From: Perkinsus olseni
Taxonomy: Eukaryota; Perkinsozoa; Perkinsida
Direction of reading: 5' to 3'
DNA: 58,069 nucleotides
Assembly (NCBI GenBank): GCA_013115125.1
Contig: JABANN010000170.1
Span: 1-58,069 of the forward strand
Shown here piece by piece: positions 11,304-23,270 of the stretch. The notes under the pieces were generated by a model. That model worked only from the letters and a program-made list of their open reading frames with translations. It searched no databases and was not told the DNA's origin. A program made the translations under genes and the position numbers. Each line of letters begins with the position of its first letter. Position 1 is the first letter of the stretch.

Positions 11304-12866
11304 ATGAGTTTTGTATCAACTGAACTCAATGGGGACATAGACGAAGGCCATCTTCATAGCAAGTGCTGGCTTCAGGGCCTGGCGGGCTGGCTCATGGTAG
11401 GAAGTCGTCCACAGCCACCTGCTCTTCGCTGCTACGAGGGGCGAGACGGCACCGTCAGGCCGTCTTCTCTCCTACCGGCGGACTCATTAGCGACCCTTGT
11501 GCTGTCTCAGATCATCGGGCTTGTCTTCGGTGCTGTATTCAATTGCTTCAGCTCGGCCAGGGCGTATACCCACCCCTTCGCTCAGTTGAATTTGGAGGCT
11601 TTTGAGGTACCAATTAGCTTCACTCATCATTATAGTCATAAATGTAGCACATTTACCGTAGGACTTTGCTGACTTTACTAACGTCAGCATCAAGCACATA
11701 GAGTGCGCCGGCTTAGCGGCGACTGCCCTTTACATCACAGCCTTCGGTAGGCCACGGGTCAGCTTCCCCTCGCCGGACTGCTGCCGTTTGATCTCAGCCG
11801 TGCTCTTCCGAGCTGTGAACTCTGTCTCCTCTTCCTGGAGGGTCTCTCTCATCGCCATCACCGGCCTTGCGTTGGCGGTGCATGCCTTCGGTGGATGGTG
11901 TTTGTATGAAACAGCAGATGCCTTGCTGAGGATTGGTAATGCGATGGAGACGACGCTATCGGATCTGCGCGATCGACCCTGTCGTGATGTGGTCGTGCGC
12001 ACAGCGGTCAAAAGAAATAACGAGAGCTCTGGCTCGATCTTGTTTCCAATTCTCATTTCTTGTCAGAGGAAAGCAAGAGCGTCGAGGTCGGCAACCTCAT
12101 CCAGGACCCCGCCTTCAACCTTACCAACGTCACGACGTCACTGCAGTCCTTCGCGTGCACTTGGGAAACTGGCTCCTGCCAGCTAGGCTCTTCACGCGTC
12201 CTCAATTCAGCTTGCTATATGGGGACAGCCACGGCGCGGCCGGTACGCCTACCTACCGGTCAGCAGACACTGGATCGAATCCCTGTTCAGATAGCGTGCC
12301 CTGCCCTCGCGCTAGACAGAGGCAATGCTACGGGCAGCTTCGACGGTGTCCTCGGACAACTCTGCGGGCCCCAGAGTATCTTCGCTGTTAACGGCGGTCT
12401 GCTTCCTGAGCCCTCAACTCATTGTGTCCAGTGTGATGCTGCAGCTGTTCGACAGGGTATAATGGACCCTGAGGTCACGGCGGCTGCATGTGGTTGCTTG
12501 GCGGGTGAGAGTCTACTCGAATAGCGTCCGGGAATTGTGGTGATCGTCTCACGAGGCTGTTTCAGGTGTTGGTGACTTCTTCACGTTATACGGTTACAAC
12601 TACTTCCTTGCCATGTTCAGCATAGGAGCTGTCGGCTTCTTTATCGCCTTCACCGCCCTTGTAGTTTACTTGCTGGTGTTGATCATAATGAAGTAAGTCT
12701 GGGCTAAACACTCTCCATATTCTGAGTTGTTTCGGGAATTTCTTCCTGTGTTCTGAAGAAATCCGCAACAGCGTGATTTTGTCTCAGGTCATACGGAGGC
12801 TGGCACTTCCATGAGTGGTTCCGAGAAAGTTCCGATGATAGCGATTCGGCCGAGGATGAGTTCTGA
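11304..12866 (+). CDS. Multi-pass membrane protein with Cys-rich loop and acidic tail
   Basis: Not assigned to a family. Segments with membrane-helix character are SQIIGLVFGAVFNCFS, VSLIAITGLALAVHAFGGW and FFIAFTALVVYLLVLIIM. Between the last two lies a loop of about 150 residues with at least ten Cys and Asn-glycosylation sequons (NLTNVT, NATG), so it is probably extracellular or lumenal. The last exons join well: CLAG to VGDFFTLYGYNYF in phase 1, then IIMK to SYGGWHFHEWF in phase 2. The protein ends with a Ser/Asp-rich cytoplasmic tail (SSDDSDSAEDEF) and TGA 12864-12866. The layout recalls tweety- or prominin-like proteins, but no signature proves this. The joins at 11640-11800 and 11960-12065 are approximate. 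Confidence 0.55.
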
Positions 12867-13124
12867 GCTGTGAATTTACCGATAGAAATTTACGACGTTG
12901 TTGACATGCTCATGTGCGAAGGGTGGATAGAAGATCATATCAAAAATTTATCAGTTTTTTCTATCACGTGTTGGTGGCTTTGGACCGTGTTATGACCCAA
13001 CTAGCTGGCGTTGAGTTTTCTGAGTACTCCAGAGTGGGCTATCATTTGCTGTCATTATGATTGTGCGAAGCGAGGGTAGAATAATCGTTCATTCACAAGT
13101 GGAGCCGGGAGATCTCCTCGGCCA

Positions 13125-14043
13125 GTGTGCATCGCTCCTATGACGCCACACGTATACCCAGTCGATGGGCACGTTGGCAGAGTCATCCTCCCGTCGGAAC
13201 TTCCGCACCACATGGGACCGTCGTTAGAGAGCTATGAAGGGCTACGAAACAGCTTGGAAGACCGATACGCGAATACTGCCGCGGGGGTGAGTGCTCGCTG
13301 CCGTTTTTAGAAGGTGGGGCCTACGGTGCCTTGCTGTCAGGAAATGCCCATACCAATGCACAAGATTGACAACCGTGCTGAGCTCCTCGACAGACTCCCT
13401 CATTACTTGGCGGTTCAGTTCACCCGAGACGACCAGCACAGGTTGAACAGTGTAGCCACAAGTACCACTACAGTACTGAAGCTGTTCAGAGTTGCAACTG
13501 AACTCAGATTGTCTCTGACAAACTCGAAGCGGCTGTGAACCAACTTCCGGACAACCGCATGCGAGTGGACCGTATGCAATGCATTGACGAGTACGACGAT
13601 CTTCAGTCCGATCGGCAACGAACCTCCTCAGGGACGGAGTGTCAGGGAGAGATTTCCCAATGTGCACGGCACATCGAATTGGAAACAACTTCCCAGTCAT
13701 CAGAGTTTACAGAGTCGATTGGGACAATCGTATGGTATCTGACTGGACTGAGTACGGTGGGTGGTCTCGGCTGCGATGAACCACCTAACAGGGTAGTCGA
13801 GTCGACTGCCGTGTTAGGGAGTCCACTAAGTCGATGCCAGGCCGTGTCTCTCGGGAATTTTAGGATCCCTCGAAGTGCTGTTCCCTTGGCTCCGGCGTCG
13901 GAGCTAGCGAAGCTACTTGGCGACTTTGAGGGCCTAGCTGATGCGCGTGGGCAACTTCATTGCTCACACCGTGAGTCGTTTGTTCGCGGCTGCGCTTCGC
14001 ACTTGCATGAGCAATGCAACCGTAACTTGCAACTAGTCGTCTA
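13125..14043 (+). CDS. Hypothetical multi-exon protein
   Basis: No family is recognised. Supported pieces are an N-terminal exon (MCIAPMTPHVYPVDGHVG to DRYANTAA), an exon starting EMPIPMHKIDNRAELLDRL after a good acceptor, and a longer open stretch 13520-14043 containing DKLEAAVNQLPDNRM and ELAKLLGDFEGLADARGQL. A 35-nt GT-AG intron (ACTACA/gtactg...ctcag/ATTGTC) would join the second and third pieces in phase 0; this is shorter than most introns here and therefore doubtful. The protein is hydrophilic with possible short coiled coils, and no signal peptide or membrane helix is seen. The stop is TAG at 14041-14043. Confidence 0.4.
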
Positions 14044-14556
14044 GCATGTTGAGGTAAGATTGGACCATTCCCAGCCGGCAGGGATGGCCTGAGATGTTTC
14101 TTGGGTTTTAGCCGGGATTATCGTGCGATTTGGCAGGTTCACACCATGATGCTGTGTGCCATCCCGTACGGATGCACTTCGAGAAGCTTGACGTTGGGCA
14201 GCTACTGAGCAACACAATTCTCTGCCACTCACTGACTCGGAAATTGGCTCCTGGGCCTCGCAGACTGCGGAAAGGAATCACTGCCTCATGATATCATACG
14301 GTAAAGTTATTCTCTCTTATTCATGAGTTGGGTTCGACATTTGCATTGGGTGACCCGACGAGCAGTGACAGCCATAGATTGCAGTTTGAAGCCAAGGTGC
14401 CAACCTCTCAGCAGAGACGAACAGTACTGAGTCCCAAGTTATTTTACGGTTTACTAAGTTCGGGTTTCTCACTGGTTCTGATCATGGTTTATCATGGTTT
14501 GCTCGCACTCCCACCGTGGGAAGTCGAGCAAACCCGGGGACAGACTTCCAAACAAG
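14044..14556. other. Region without an assigned gene
   Basis: Short open stretches occur on both strands, but none joins its neighbours across convincing splice sites. A small gene carrying the 12-bp repeat just to the right may begin here. Confidence 0.4.
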
Positions 14557-14559
14557 ATG

Positions 14560-14643
14560 GCGACTGAGATGGCGTCTGACATGGCAGCCGAGATGGCAGC
14601 CCGGAAGGCCTCTGAAGTGGCAGCTGAAGTGGCTTCCGAAATG
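14560..14643 (+). repeat. Seven-unit 12-bp repeat encoding an amphipathic Ala/Glu/Met tract
   Basis: Seven in-phase units of 12 bp (GCGACTGAGATG, GCGTCTGACATG, GCAGCCGAGATG and so on) encode A-x-E/D-M/V repeats: AxEM, AxDM, AxEM, AARK, AxEV, AxEV, AxEM. An ATG at 14557 is in frame. The unit predicts an alanine-rich helix. The reverse strand is also open but encodes Ala/Ser/Ile. Whether it belongs to an expressed gene is unknown; a donor-like GTACCT follows at once. Confidence 0.6.
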
Positions 14644-14712
14644 CTATGGGTACCTAAGGTGCCACTCATAGTCTGTGTATGACATACAGTAGTTAGGGTT
14701 GAACAATCCACA

Positions 14713-14757
14713 ATATTATGGTCATCATTATGATGGCATCATAATATCGTGACCATA
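14713..14757. repeat. Nested palindromes ATATTATG/CATAATAT and TATGGTCA/TGACCATA
   Basis: Two overlapping 8-bp inverted repeats share this 45-bp stretch: arms at 14713-14720 with 14740-14747, and at 14717-14724 with 14750-14757. They form alternative hairpins in an AT-rich intergenic stretch. A regulatory role is speculative. Confidence 0.5.
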
Positions 14758-15117
14758 AACCGCTACCGGGTTTAGTCGGAAGAGATCGAGTGTCGTCGTC
14801 TTTTGTGCCCTTTCGTTATCATAGTAGTATCCTGCGGGTCGCGCGCAGCATCTTGCCTCAATGCAACTTGCAAATTGCAACCTGCTGATGGATTTTGGAC
14901 CAGTGATGCAGGATACGGAAACGCTTGAAATGCAGTAAAGCACATTCCAGAACCTTCACTTGAGTAGCTCAAGCTGAGCTGCCCGCGGCAAAAACCAAAA
15001 TCGATGAATTGACAACGAAGCTCAAAAAGCCCGAGGGTGGAGTTTTCGAGGGTGTATAGTATTGTCACAAGAATTGGTACCAAATGAACGACTCGTGTCT
15101 GTTAGACAGTAACTCCG

Positions 15118-15185
15118 CAGTGGAATGACATCATGATGATGTCATCATCAGTGGTCATCGTCATCATCACCTCGTTGATGATGAT
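15118..15185. repeat. ATC/GAT trinucleotide microsatellite
   Basis: An imperfect run of CATCATGATGATG and GTCATCATC motifs, self-complementary in part, lies upstream of the short gene starting at 15337. Confidence 0.6.
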
Positions 15186-15336
15186 TCAACACCAACGAGC
15201 TCAGGTTTAAGCCCCTCAAGAGGGCATATAGGCACACTCTCGTTCCCTTGAAGGGGGTCCCTTCCTGTCGGCTATAAATTATAGCTTATATTCGACGAAG
15301 AGTCAGTGTACCAACGAAGACGAAGTGTACAGCTTC

Positions 15337-15850
15337 ATGTTGGGGAAACTGGATTCTCTGGTCCAAGTGTTAACATCGAGCGATCGGAGTCGCGACCTCA
15401 GGGACGCCGTGAACTCTTGCTTTCACGACGCTCACCGAGGAGCTCTCTCGGCATGCAGTGAAAAACTACCTGGAGTTCGTAATGGTGAAAACGAGCATGA
15501 GCATCCATTTATGACCCATAAATAACCACAAATAAGCATATTATCGTTTAACCGATAATGAAGCTGACCGTCCCAGAGGTCCCCAACAATAAGGGTGGAG
15601 AAGAGCTCCGATGAGGCGCAACGTTTTCAGGATACCCCGGTCTCAGCCACGGATGAGGAGGATTCACTCGCTCAACTTGACGAAGAACTCGGTCAGTGGC
15701 ATTACGGCTCGTCGATAGGCTATAATAAAAATGGGGGAAGGGAAGAGCAAGTGGAGAGAGACATGATGCTGAGGCTTGACCCAAAAGACTACCTGTTTTG
15801 TTCGATGTCTCTGTGAACTTGTAGGGGGTCACAGTTCTCACCGAGAACAG
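15337..15850 (+). CDS. Small hypothetical protein, exon structure uncertain
   Basis: ATG 15337 opens a frame (MLGKLDSLVQVLTSSDRSRD ... SEKLPGV) to a stop at 15523-15525. An acidic stretch in another frame at 15590-15690 (SATDEEDSLAQLDEELG) could be a second exon. A TATA-like TATAAATTATAG lies 60 nt upstream of the ATG. No family is recognised and the joining is not resolved. Confidence 0.3.
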
Positions 15851-17003
15851 AATACGCCTGTCTTCTCCTTATGGACTCTGCGTGCGGCAATCTGAGCTCT
15901 CTCCGGTTGCTCGCCTGGTGAGAACACTAAGAGATGAGCACGCGAGGTGGTTCCAGAAAAATGGCCGGATTTGTCCATCGTCTCTTACAGTAAGAAATAA
16001 TTTCAGCCACGGAACTTCTCGGCGACCGGAGACAACTCAGATTGCTGCAGAAGGAAGAGAATTGTTGCAGGATAAAGATTATAGGGTTCTTGCGTATTTT
16101 TCGAGTTATGAAATCCCATCGAATACGGGAGTGCGGAGGGAACCGTAATTAGCGCCGTCGGCCCGTTCGTTTTCTGGCCATGATAACCCCAAAAGTTTTG
16201 GGGTTATCAGGTCAAGTTGGGGGAAGGCGTTTTGGGCCAAAACGCCGTCCGACCAAACTCGGTGCCACCAATGCCTCCGTCGTTGATCCGTTGACCCTCA
16301 GAAATTATCGGCCCGTCGAGAAGAACCACTCGACAATCGCAGTCGGCCTCAGCTTCACAGCCTTACCCGTGCCACGTCTTAGGCACCATCGTGTTGATTT
16401 ACGACTGCTATAGCTACAGCTACGTCTTAGCTTTGCAGTACTCGAGACTGTCGGCATGGCGCCCGCGCCCGCATTGTGTCGCATGTCTTTTACCGGGGGC
16501 ATCCCTTCTTACGCGGCATTTCACTCGTGCTACAGTACTAACGTCCTTCCGCTACACAAGAACGTCGCAGGAATAGCTTCCGAGTCAGAAATTCCGTATT
16601 TCGCGCCCGCTTCGACCTCGTGCTTTAGATTATTTAGGTACACCACCCCCTGGTTTCAATGTCGGACCGTGGTGTGGTTACCACGTGGTCTGGCCAGTAC
16701 TTTCCTGATCGCAACTAGGGCCCGCCTGACCGTTGACTCCACAAGTGTGACCGCGGATGACTCGACGGCTTGCGCCCCTTCCACGCTTGTGGCCTGGACA
16801 GCGGCCTAGATTGGAAGTACGTCAGCGTCTTGACGACATTCTCGATCAGCGATGGAAGCTATGTGATCGAACTGAGTCCAGTCGCGCCGCGTCGGTTGCT
16901 ACGCTAGCCGGACAACGGTACTCAGAAGAACGCAATAGTCATGTTGATCATCATCCACGGGATGAGGTTGATCGCATCATGCACAGCATGGCTGGACAGC
17001 CGG
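15851..17003. other. Region with no confident gene
   Basis: Open stretches occur on plus (16456-16809, 16757-17398) and minus (16305-16502), but none shows family motifs or a convincing splice pattern. A plus-strand frame from ATG 16456 begins with a hydrophobic, Cys-containing segment (APALCRMSFTGGIPSYAAF) that might be a signal sequence. The stretch past 17004 belongs to the minus-strand carboxypeptidase. Confidence 0.4.
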
Positions 17004-18675
17004 TTAGCCGACCTCGACATCAGTCCCATGTGGGGCGATCCCGCGAAGGGAGGGCGTCCTCTCCATCTCCTTCGAGGTCAACTCCATCATCTCCAGGATG
17101 TTCCTCGTCCATGTTTGCAGCACCTCCGTGTATCTGCCATAAGAAATTCCGAGGCCATCCTAATAACAATAACGACCCTCTACTCGTCCTCAGCAATAGG
17201 GTTGAAGTATTCGAGGCACTTCTCCCCCTCGATCGCTCCGAAGTCGGAAGACGACATAGTCGTCAGATAAGTGACGGGAGAGGCCCTCTCCTGCTTCCGC
17301 TCCCGGTATCTAAGCCAAAGCAAACCATCGACGCTGAGAGTGTCGACGCAGAGCTCTACTCTTCATGGAAGACCCCACGATGGGTTGGGTCGGAGTAAAC
17401 CTCAATCGCATAAGCGAACTTAGCACCACGACCGTCCTTGAAAGCATAGTCCAGGCTGGAGCCTGGGGCGCCGTGGCCGATCTCCAGAGAGGCTTGCCCT
17501 GACCACACGAAGAGATTATGTGGTACAGAGCGAAGCGATGGACACTACCGGAGGGGCATTGGCAACCGTCATCGGCCACCCTGTCAAGAACGCTTTCGAG
17601 AGCACCCGCGGCCCTAGGGTGAGCGGATGGGCTGTAGGCGAAGGGATAGAAGAGGCCGAGCATTCCGGAGTGGACGGATAGGAAGAAGTCGGGAGAGGTC
17701 TTGTCAATCAACGAGCGAAGTATCTGATGGAAAGATACCCAACCAACTCATGTGACGACCCCTGCCTTGGTTTCGGGCTCGCTGAATTGAGCAGGTCCTG
17801 AGTTTTCCTCGACGGAGCGAAGCTTCGATGACCAATGGGCGGGGCCGCCGAAATTCCTATTGAGATCCACGCCGTTCTCGTTGCCTATGAAGCGATAACA
17901 AGCAGACGCAAGGGCCTTCTCCTGCCGCACCTCGCCAGCACCACTGCTCTTCCTCCATAACCAACCCTCTGCCGGCCTCGTTCGCCACCGGCACAATCGC
18001 CATTGCTCTCAGCGCCGCCTGATGAGCAGTGATGACCAGAGCTGGGAGGATGACCCTCTCCCCACCTCAGTGAATGGCTCTCCAGCGGACGCCCTACCCG
18101 AGCGAACCTCGCAGACTTTTCTGATGAATTGCAAGGCTATCTCGGAGGATATCAGTTCCCTGCAAGGGAGGCATCAAGACGAAGAGAGCTCGAGAGGACC
18201 TCACCGGGCATGCTCTCCGAACACGAGAAGGGACTCTCTAGCGCTCTTTTCCTGATGCTTTCCAACATCCTCGAACCGTACTACCGTCATGACGGTACCT
18301 GAGAGCGTACGGTACGTCATGGTCGAGGTAGCTGACGAGTGCTTCACTCCGGTATGGGAGACTTCGAGAGCGTTCTCACGGGCGATAAGTTATCGCCGAG
18401 GAATGAGTGTTTTGGCGACGAACTCGGGCCAGACAGAATCATAAAAGATTGAACTACTCGTAAGTTCGTCTGTGCAAGAGGTCGGGCGACTCACCGTGCA
18501 GATGCTCCTGTCCAATGGTCATGCCAGGACAGACACTGAGGAGGCTCTTTAAGCTCGAAATGATATCAGTAGTGCTGTGATAGAAGGGCGGCAAGGGAGA
18601 GGCTTCGACGACAGCCGCTACGGCGGTGCTGAGTAGTGCGAGACTAACGACGAGGAATTGGGCCCATGGAGGCAT
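17004..18675 (-). CDS. Secreted zinc carboxypeptidase, M14 family
   Basis: Removes C-terminal residues from peptides using one zinc ion. ATG at 18675 begins a signal peptide (MPPWAQFLVVSLALLSTAVA) followed by YHSTTDIISSLKSL, the usual M14 start. In order the spliced gene then shows VRFEDVGKHQEK, FGEHARELIS (zinc ligands H and E; the 45-nt intron 18160-18204 falls inside HAR/E), GNENGVDLNRNFG (substrate-binding N-R), FFLSVHSGMLGLFYPFAYS (third zinc His), FAYAIEVYSD (catalytic Glu) and CLEYFNP. It ends with RYTEVLQTWTRNILEMM and a stop at 17004-17006. All active-site residues are present, so the enzyme should be active and secreted or vesicular. Exon edges near 17280-17340 and 18250-18450 are approximate. 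The wide HARE spacing and signal peptide fit the A/B-type rather than cytosolic M14 enzymes. Confidence 0.85.
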
Positions 18676-18769
18676 ACTGATGGCTGAGGCAGGAGGAGGT
18701 TGAGGAAGTATTACCATTGACCAACACGATCCGCCGCTTGATAGGAAAAGTGCACGCTAGAAGTGATAA

Positions 18770-19330
18770 CAGTAGGAGTGATGGCAGCAGTAGCTTGTAC
18801 TGTACTACGTATGGCAGTAGCAGCAGGACACAGTTGGGACGATGACGATGACGTAAAGCAGAAGACGTTGACTGTGAGCATGCACGGAGACGACGAGCGT
18901 GAGGGGGAGCATCAGAAGATATAAGCACACAGGTTGATGATGATGACAACCCTCGAGTCTTTCTTCTCACGCCAAGTTACTGGAGTAATGATAAAGGGAC
19001 TTATCTACAGCACATGCTACATAGTGAACGCCCATGGGCCGCAGGAGCGGACATGAGACACATCGGGAGAAGAAGGAGCAGTTGAGAGTGACGATGATGC
19101 TATTATTAATGTTATGGTATAGCGAGAAACAGCAATGCTACAATAGCAATAAGGGATAAGATGATGAAGCACAGTTCCGTGAAGTAGTCTTGTTATTCAT
19201 CGTACAGTGGACACTGCCGCTAAGCGTATCTTAGGTTGATGATGGTAGCTCACAGAAGTACTGTAATAGCGGCAAGTATCAGTAGGATTGGGAATTACCA
19301 GGAAGAAGGAGGAACCTGGCAGTAGCCATG
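18770..19330. repeat. Trinucleotide-rich intergenic spacer (AGTAGC/GATGAT)
   Basis: Low-complexity DNA enriched in AGT, GAT and CAGTAG triplets, with no supportable gene. It separates the 5' end of the carboxypeptidase from the 3' end of the poly(A) polymerase. A similar spacer occurs at 44.9-45.4 kb. Confidence 0.6.
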
Positions 19331-19406
19331 GTAATGGCGATGACAAAGTCCCTTCCGGCTCACACGCTGAGTGAATGAATCCTTATTTCACCGTTTTTGT
19401 TCCCGG

Positions 19407-21650
19407 TCACCCAACGCTGCTGACACTACTAGGTCCTGTTGTTTCGGTCTTCTCCGACAATTCTCCTGACACAGTCCAGACTTTGCTACGGAACCCTGAG
19501 AGGATGAGCCTGCTACCTGTCTTGGAAGCAGTAGCGGAGGCAGTCGCGCTCGCCCCAGGCTCGTTTGAGGCACTGGCAGGCGACGAGGGAAATCCTGCTC
19601 GGCGTGCCGCGACCCATACAGTAGGGGTAGCCAAACCATATCTAAACATAGTAGACAGGCACTACGCGCGCGCCCGAGCGATCGATATCGGTTATTACTT
19701 CTGTCCCCACCAGCCACCACACTCGAAGCTCCTTCGGGCATTACGGAACGCTGCGGCAACTGCTGGCCACCGCCATACCGACTGCCCTAGGTTGACGTAG
19801 TCGCCTGATGAGAGACAGTAGCGGCCGCAGCAGGGGGAAGGGGGCTAACGAGAAAGGCAGCCGACTAGCAGCTGTTTCAAATAGAAGAATAATAACACAA
19901 ATCCGGATACTCATAGTCATTGCCTCATAGATATATGCTTTTGGCGACATGCCAGTTCGCAAGGGGCTCTATCTATCATAAATGATCCACAGGTTGATTT
20001 CCCTTTATTACCGTTAAGGGCGAGAGGGTCGAGGATGACCATCATGTCAGTAGCGAAGCGTGAGCTCAGTATCGGGTCCTCCGACCTCTCACAGAAGTGC
20101 GAGTGTGCCTCCGCCGCCACCGGCCGGATCGCCAGTCTACTCGCCGAGAATGACCGCATGCAAGTGCCTGTGAGAGTAGCGTGACGAGTGGTACTAGCGT
20201 TCGAGCGACCTACCATCAGACAGTATTAAATTAACTCTATCCCGGAATTGCCGGCTAGGTTCGACATAAGATTCCTCCACGCTGGGGTCCTCCTCGCCAC
20301 CATACCAATATAACATACTCAGCAATAGTTGACCCAAAGATACGTTGCGGTGAGAAGCATTATTACCATAGAATTGATTAAGGAAGGATACTACCATGAG
20401 TACCTGATGGTGTGGTATGAGCACCGCAAGGAAGCCTCAAAACTCTCACCAAAGTGTAGCTGCTCATCCCACCGTCATAAGGGGTGACGAGGCCGTCACA
20501 GACCAAAACGTGTTTAATTACCAACACTAATGGCCGAAGGCAATCATAGTGTTGGCACAGCATCGCTACGTAAGCGGACGTTTCGATACCTTGGACACAC
20601 ACAGCGTCAGCGAGTCGTCTCAGGAATTCCCTTATTACCACTATGCGCTGGTCCCGTGACCGAGATCTGTATCTTCACCGAGGAATGCAGAGGACAGCAC
20701 TCGGAGAATCCACCCTCACAAGTTGAACACCTGTGGTCCATATACCCTAATACCACACCATCCACAAATACTACCATTTCTTCTCGCTTGCCGACTGGGA
20801 TGGTCCTTTACACTGGAGAGTGAGTAGTGGTATCCGAGATGATGCGATAACCACAGGCGTACTCACGAGGGTACCTGGAGCGGAGAGAGCCATCATCACC
20901 AGCCGGTAAGGCCCTTAGGTTGACGGAGAAGATTTCCAACCAAGTCTGCCGCAGCCGAGCAGAGCTCGACAAGACCGCCCGTTCAGCACGCTCAAGATCC
21001 GATCCAAACCGATTGAATGCCCGGTAAGTGCTCGTGCCTCTTGAAAAGATTCGCGATTGATGGTATGGTGAAATTGAACAATGGAAGCGCTCTTAGAGAT
21101 AGCAGGAAAGCTAAAATGGAGAGTCTAACCCGACCTCAGTGCGGGGTCCGATCGCTATTGCTTGTGACGTTTCAAAGCAGCAGCTGAGATCCTCGGAACG
21201 CTGCCAGCTACGATAATAGAAAGCCATCGCATCGGTCCGTGTAAGGAAGCTCGAAGTTGAGGAACGGCAGGGTGGCATGGAGAAGGGTGGAAAGATATTT
21301 CATAGTGGACGTCGGCGACACCGCTCCGTTTTGGAACACTGTAAGACAAGATGCTACCGAGCGAGACAAACCCAGAAGTCCTCTCGCTCATGTGCCGTTC
21401 CCTATGAGCTCTGCTGGCGTTGGCCCTCACTTAGCATCATTCCTAGCGCATCCACGCCCTCCTGATCCCCCCTCTTCTACCTTGGCCCAGTCTCCTCTCC
21501 AAGTGCTGCGCCACCAGATAGAGCAGCTTCAGTCGTTCCTCAGGAGTCGAGGGGGTCTCGTGATTCTGGGACCCTCCACAAGCACTCGAGCTCACCTGTC
21601 GAAGGAACTGAACCAGACGTCTTTGATTTTCCCATACGCCAGAATCGACC
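19407..21650 (-). CDS. Non-canonical poly(A) polymerase, Trf4/TENT4 type
   Basis: Adds A tails to RNA for nuclear surveillance (TRAMP-like role), by family knowledge. Reading minus: TPEERLKLLYLVAQHLERRLG (helix before the catalytic core), VKIQISVTG (third-carboxylate strand), CLRPLVLVIKHVLVCDGL, then YDGGMSSYTLVRVL, the nucleotide-recognition GGxSSY motif. PAP-associated features follow: SLGQLLLSMLYWYGGEED, then MMVILDPLALNGNKGKST. A Ser/Ala-rich tail runs to about 19407. The N-terminal GS...DxD nucleotidyltransferase motif was not located; candidate pieces around 21250-21330 do not give it cleanly. So the 5' exons are missing, mis-spliced by me, or the motif is degenerate. Introns near 20230 and 20390 are short. 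Confidence 0.75.
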
Positions 21651-21869
21651 TAAGATACCGTCACATCTAGCGCACAGTCTGTGACAAAAAGTATGCCACT
21701 TGCAAAAATGAGGACGCCATGCCACGTGACAGCAGCTGTTTTTGCGATGTGAAGCAGCGCTCGGTCCTTGCAGCTCCCGCCGCTCGAACGCCGTTCTCAC
21801 GTGAAAACCTTTTGCATCTAGCATAGCGGCTCAATTTTTTAATCCAGCATTTTTCCATTACAGACTCCA

Positions 21870-22500
21870 TGAACTGCCTCGACGAAGAGGGTCGCATCGA
21901 AAGAAAAACACAGGCAACTCCTCCCCAAGGCCGCCACCTACTCTGCGACACTCAACGTCACAGAAGGTAGAGGCTGGATATGCCGTAACCTTCCTACTAC
22001 CACCCTGTCACTCACCGAGCTGGGGGAGGAACCTCCGCCCCCACCGCTCCCCCGAGAGCTGCGTCTCGTTGGTATCAACACGAAATCTAGATCACTAGCC
22101 CAGGGAAGATGCAGGTTGTAAGCGTACCTGATGGTGGTGATGCACCGCCTAGCTCCTTACCAGCTCACCAGCGTGAGACTTACGAGCCGAAAACGATCGT
22201 CTTTATCCGGGAGTGGGGGAAATGGTAGGGGTGGAAATTGCCTATCGCATGTTCAATCTGGAAGGCACGGAAATGACCCCAACCGCCTTCAATGATACCG
22301 ATCCCACCTCGTTTGACAGAGTGATGCGCTTCAGGTTGTCACCGCTGATGCTGTAGGAGTCTACAAAGTGCATGAAGAGACCTACGTCAACTGTTACCTA
22401 AAGGATGGGTCATACTCCGACCGCGCGCCACGAAATTATACCCGCGTTATTACCCTATCGGCCACACTATCAGTTTCAGCGCTCGCGATGCCGCGGAAGA
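21870..22500 (+). CDS. Possible small plus-strand gene, unrecognised
   Basis: Plus-strand stretches read like protein: ATYSATLNVTEGRGW, LSLTELGEEPPPPPLPREL, GVEIAYRMFNLEGTEMTPT and VVTADAVGVYKVHEETYVN. They lie in order but in different frames, so introns or frame changes are needed and the boundaries are not proven. Two Asn-glycosylation sequons (NVT, NYT) are present. It would be divergent to the poly(A) polymerase. Confidence 0.3.
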
Positions 22501-22562
22501 CTGCATCCACCTTCGCTGACGGAGTTCCCTAAGATTCGGCGAAATCCTTGACCGCGCGCCAC

Positions 22563-23270
22563 TTAATTGCCCACCTCATGGGGACTGGGGCCCTCGGATT
22601 GTGGAGTAGCATCTCCTTCGTGGACGGATCCCTTCCGCTCCTCAATAGAGACAGCGTCACCACCCGTCACCACAGCCACGGACTGCTTCTCATCGGCGTG
22701 AGCAGAGGGAAGAGAGTCTACGATGAAGCCATCAAACCCCCAAGTTCGCCAAAGCCGAACGATCACCGCATTCGGGCACCCGAAGCCTAAGCCCGGCACG
22801 ACCGTTCTTTTACCTTCGCCAGTTAGCCGTGCCGGAGACGACTCCGAAACTACATTACGACTTCCTCCTCTACTACTCGGTCGGCCCGATCTGACAGGGA
22901 GAAACACTCTCCAAAGCCCGGCAGGAAGCACCCACGAGGCCTGAATTAGCGTACCTGTCGCTGTTATTCGCGTCGCTAGCGGCGTCCTCCTGCCCGGTCG
23001 TCTGCTCGGTCTCCGAGCACGACTCCCTCATCGGTGACGGAGAACGGGACACAGACTTCTCGTCTCGGGTGGGGGAAGAGTCACCCTTGTTTCCGAACTG
23101 GGCAGGGGCCGGAAGCATCCCTAATCGGACCTGAGCCAACGCCCGATGAGTATCTAGAGGTCGACCCGCGGAAGATATGATAACCTTGATTGACGCTTCA
23201 ACCTCAGCACGATCTTCCTTAGTCAATTCCCTTCGCTCGTAGGTCGGCGTGTGAGACCCTGAAAGGTGCA
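22563..23270 (-). CDS. Hypothetical Ser-rich protein
   Basis: Minus-strand exon about 22950-23260 encodes a charged start (GSHTPTYERRELTKEDRAEV) and a Ser/Asp/Glu-rich disordered region. A second stretch, 22563-22800, encodes VRLWRTWGFDGFIVDSLPS and an acidic tail with a stop near 22563. The two are separated by a putative short intron starting at GTACGCTAA. No family is recognised. It could be the 5' part of the poly(A) polymerase gene, but the 0.9 kb between them holds no convincing minus-strand exon. Confidence 0.35.
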
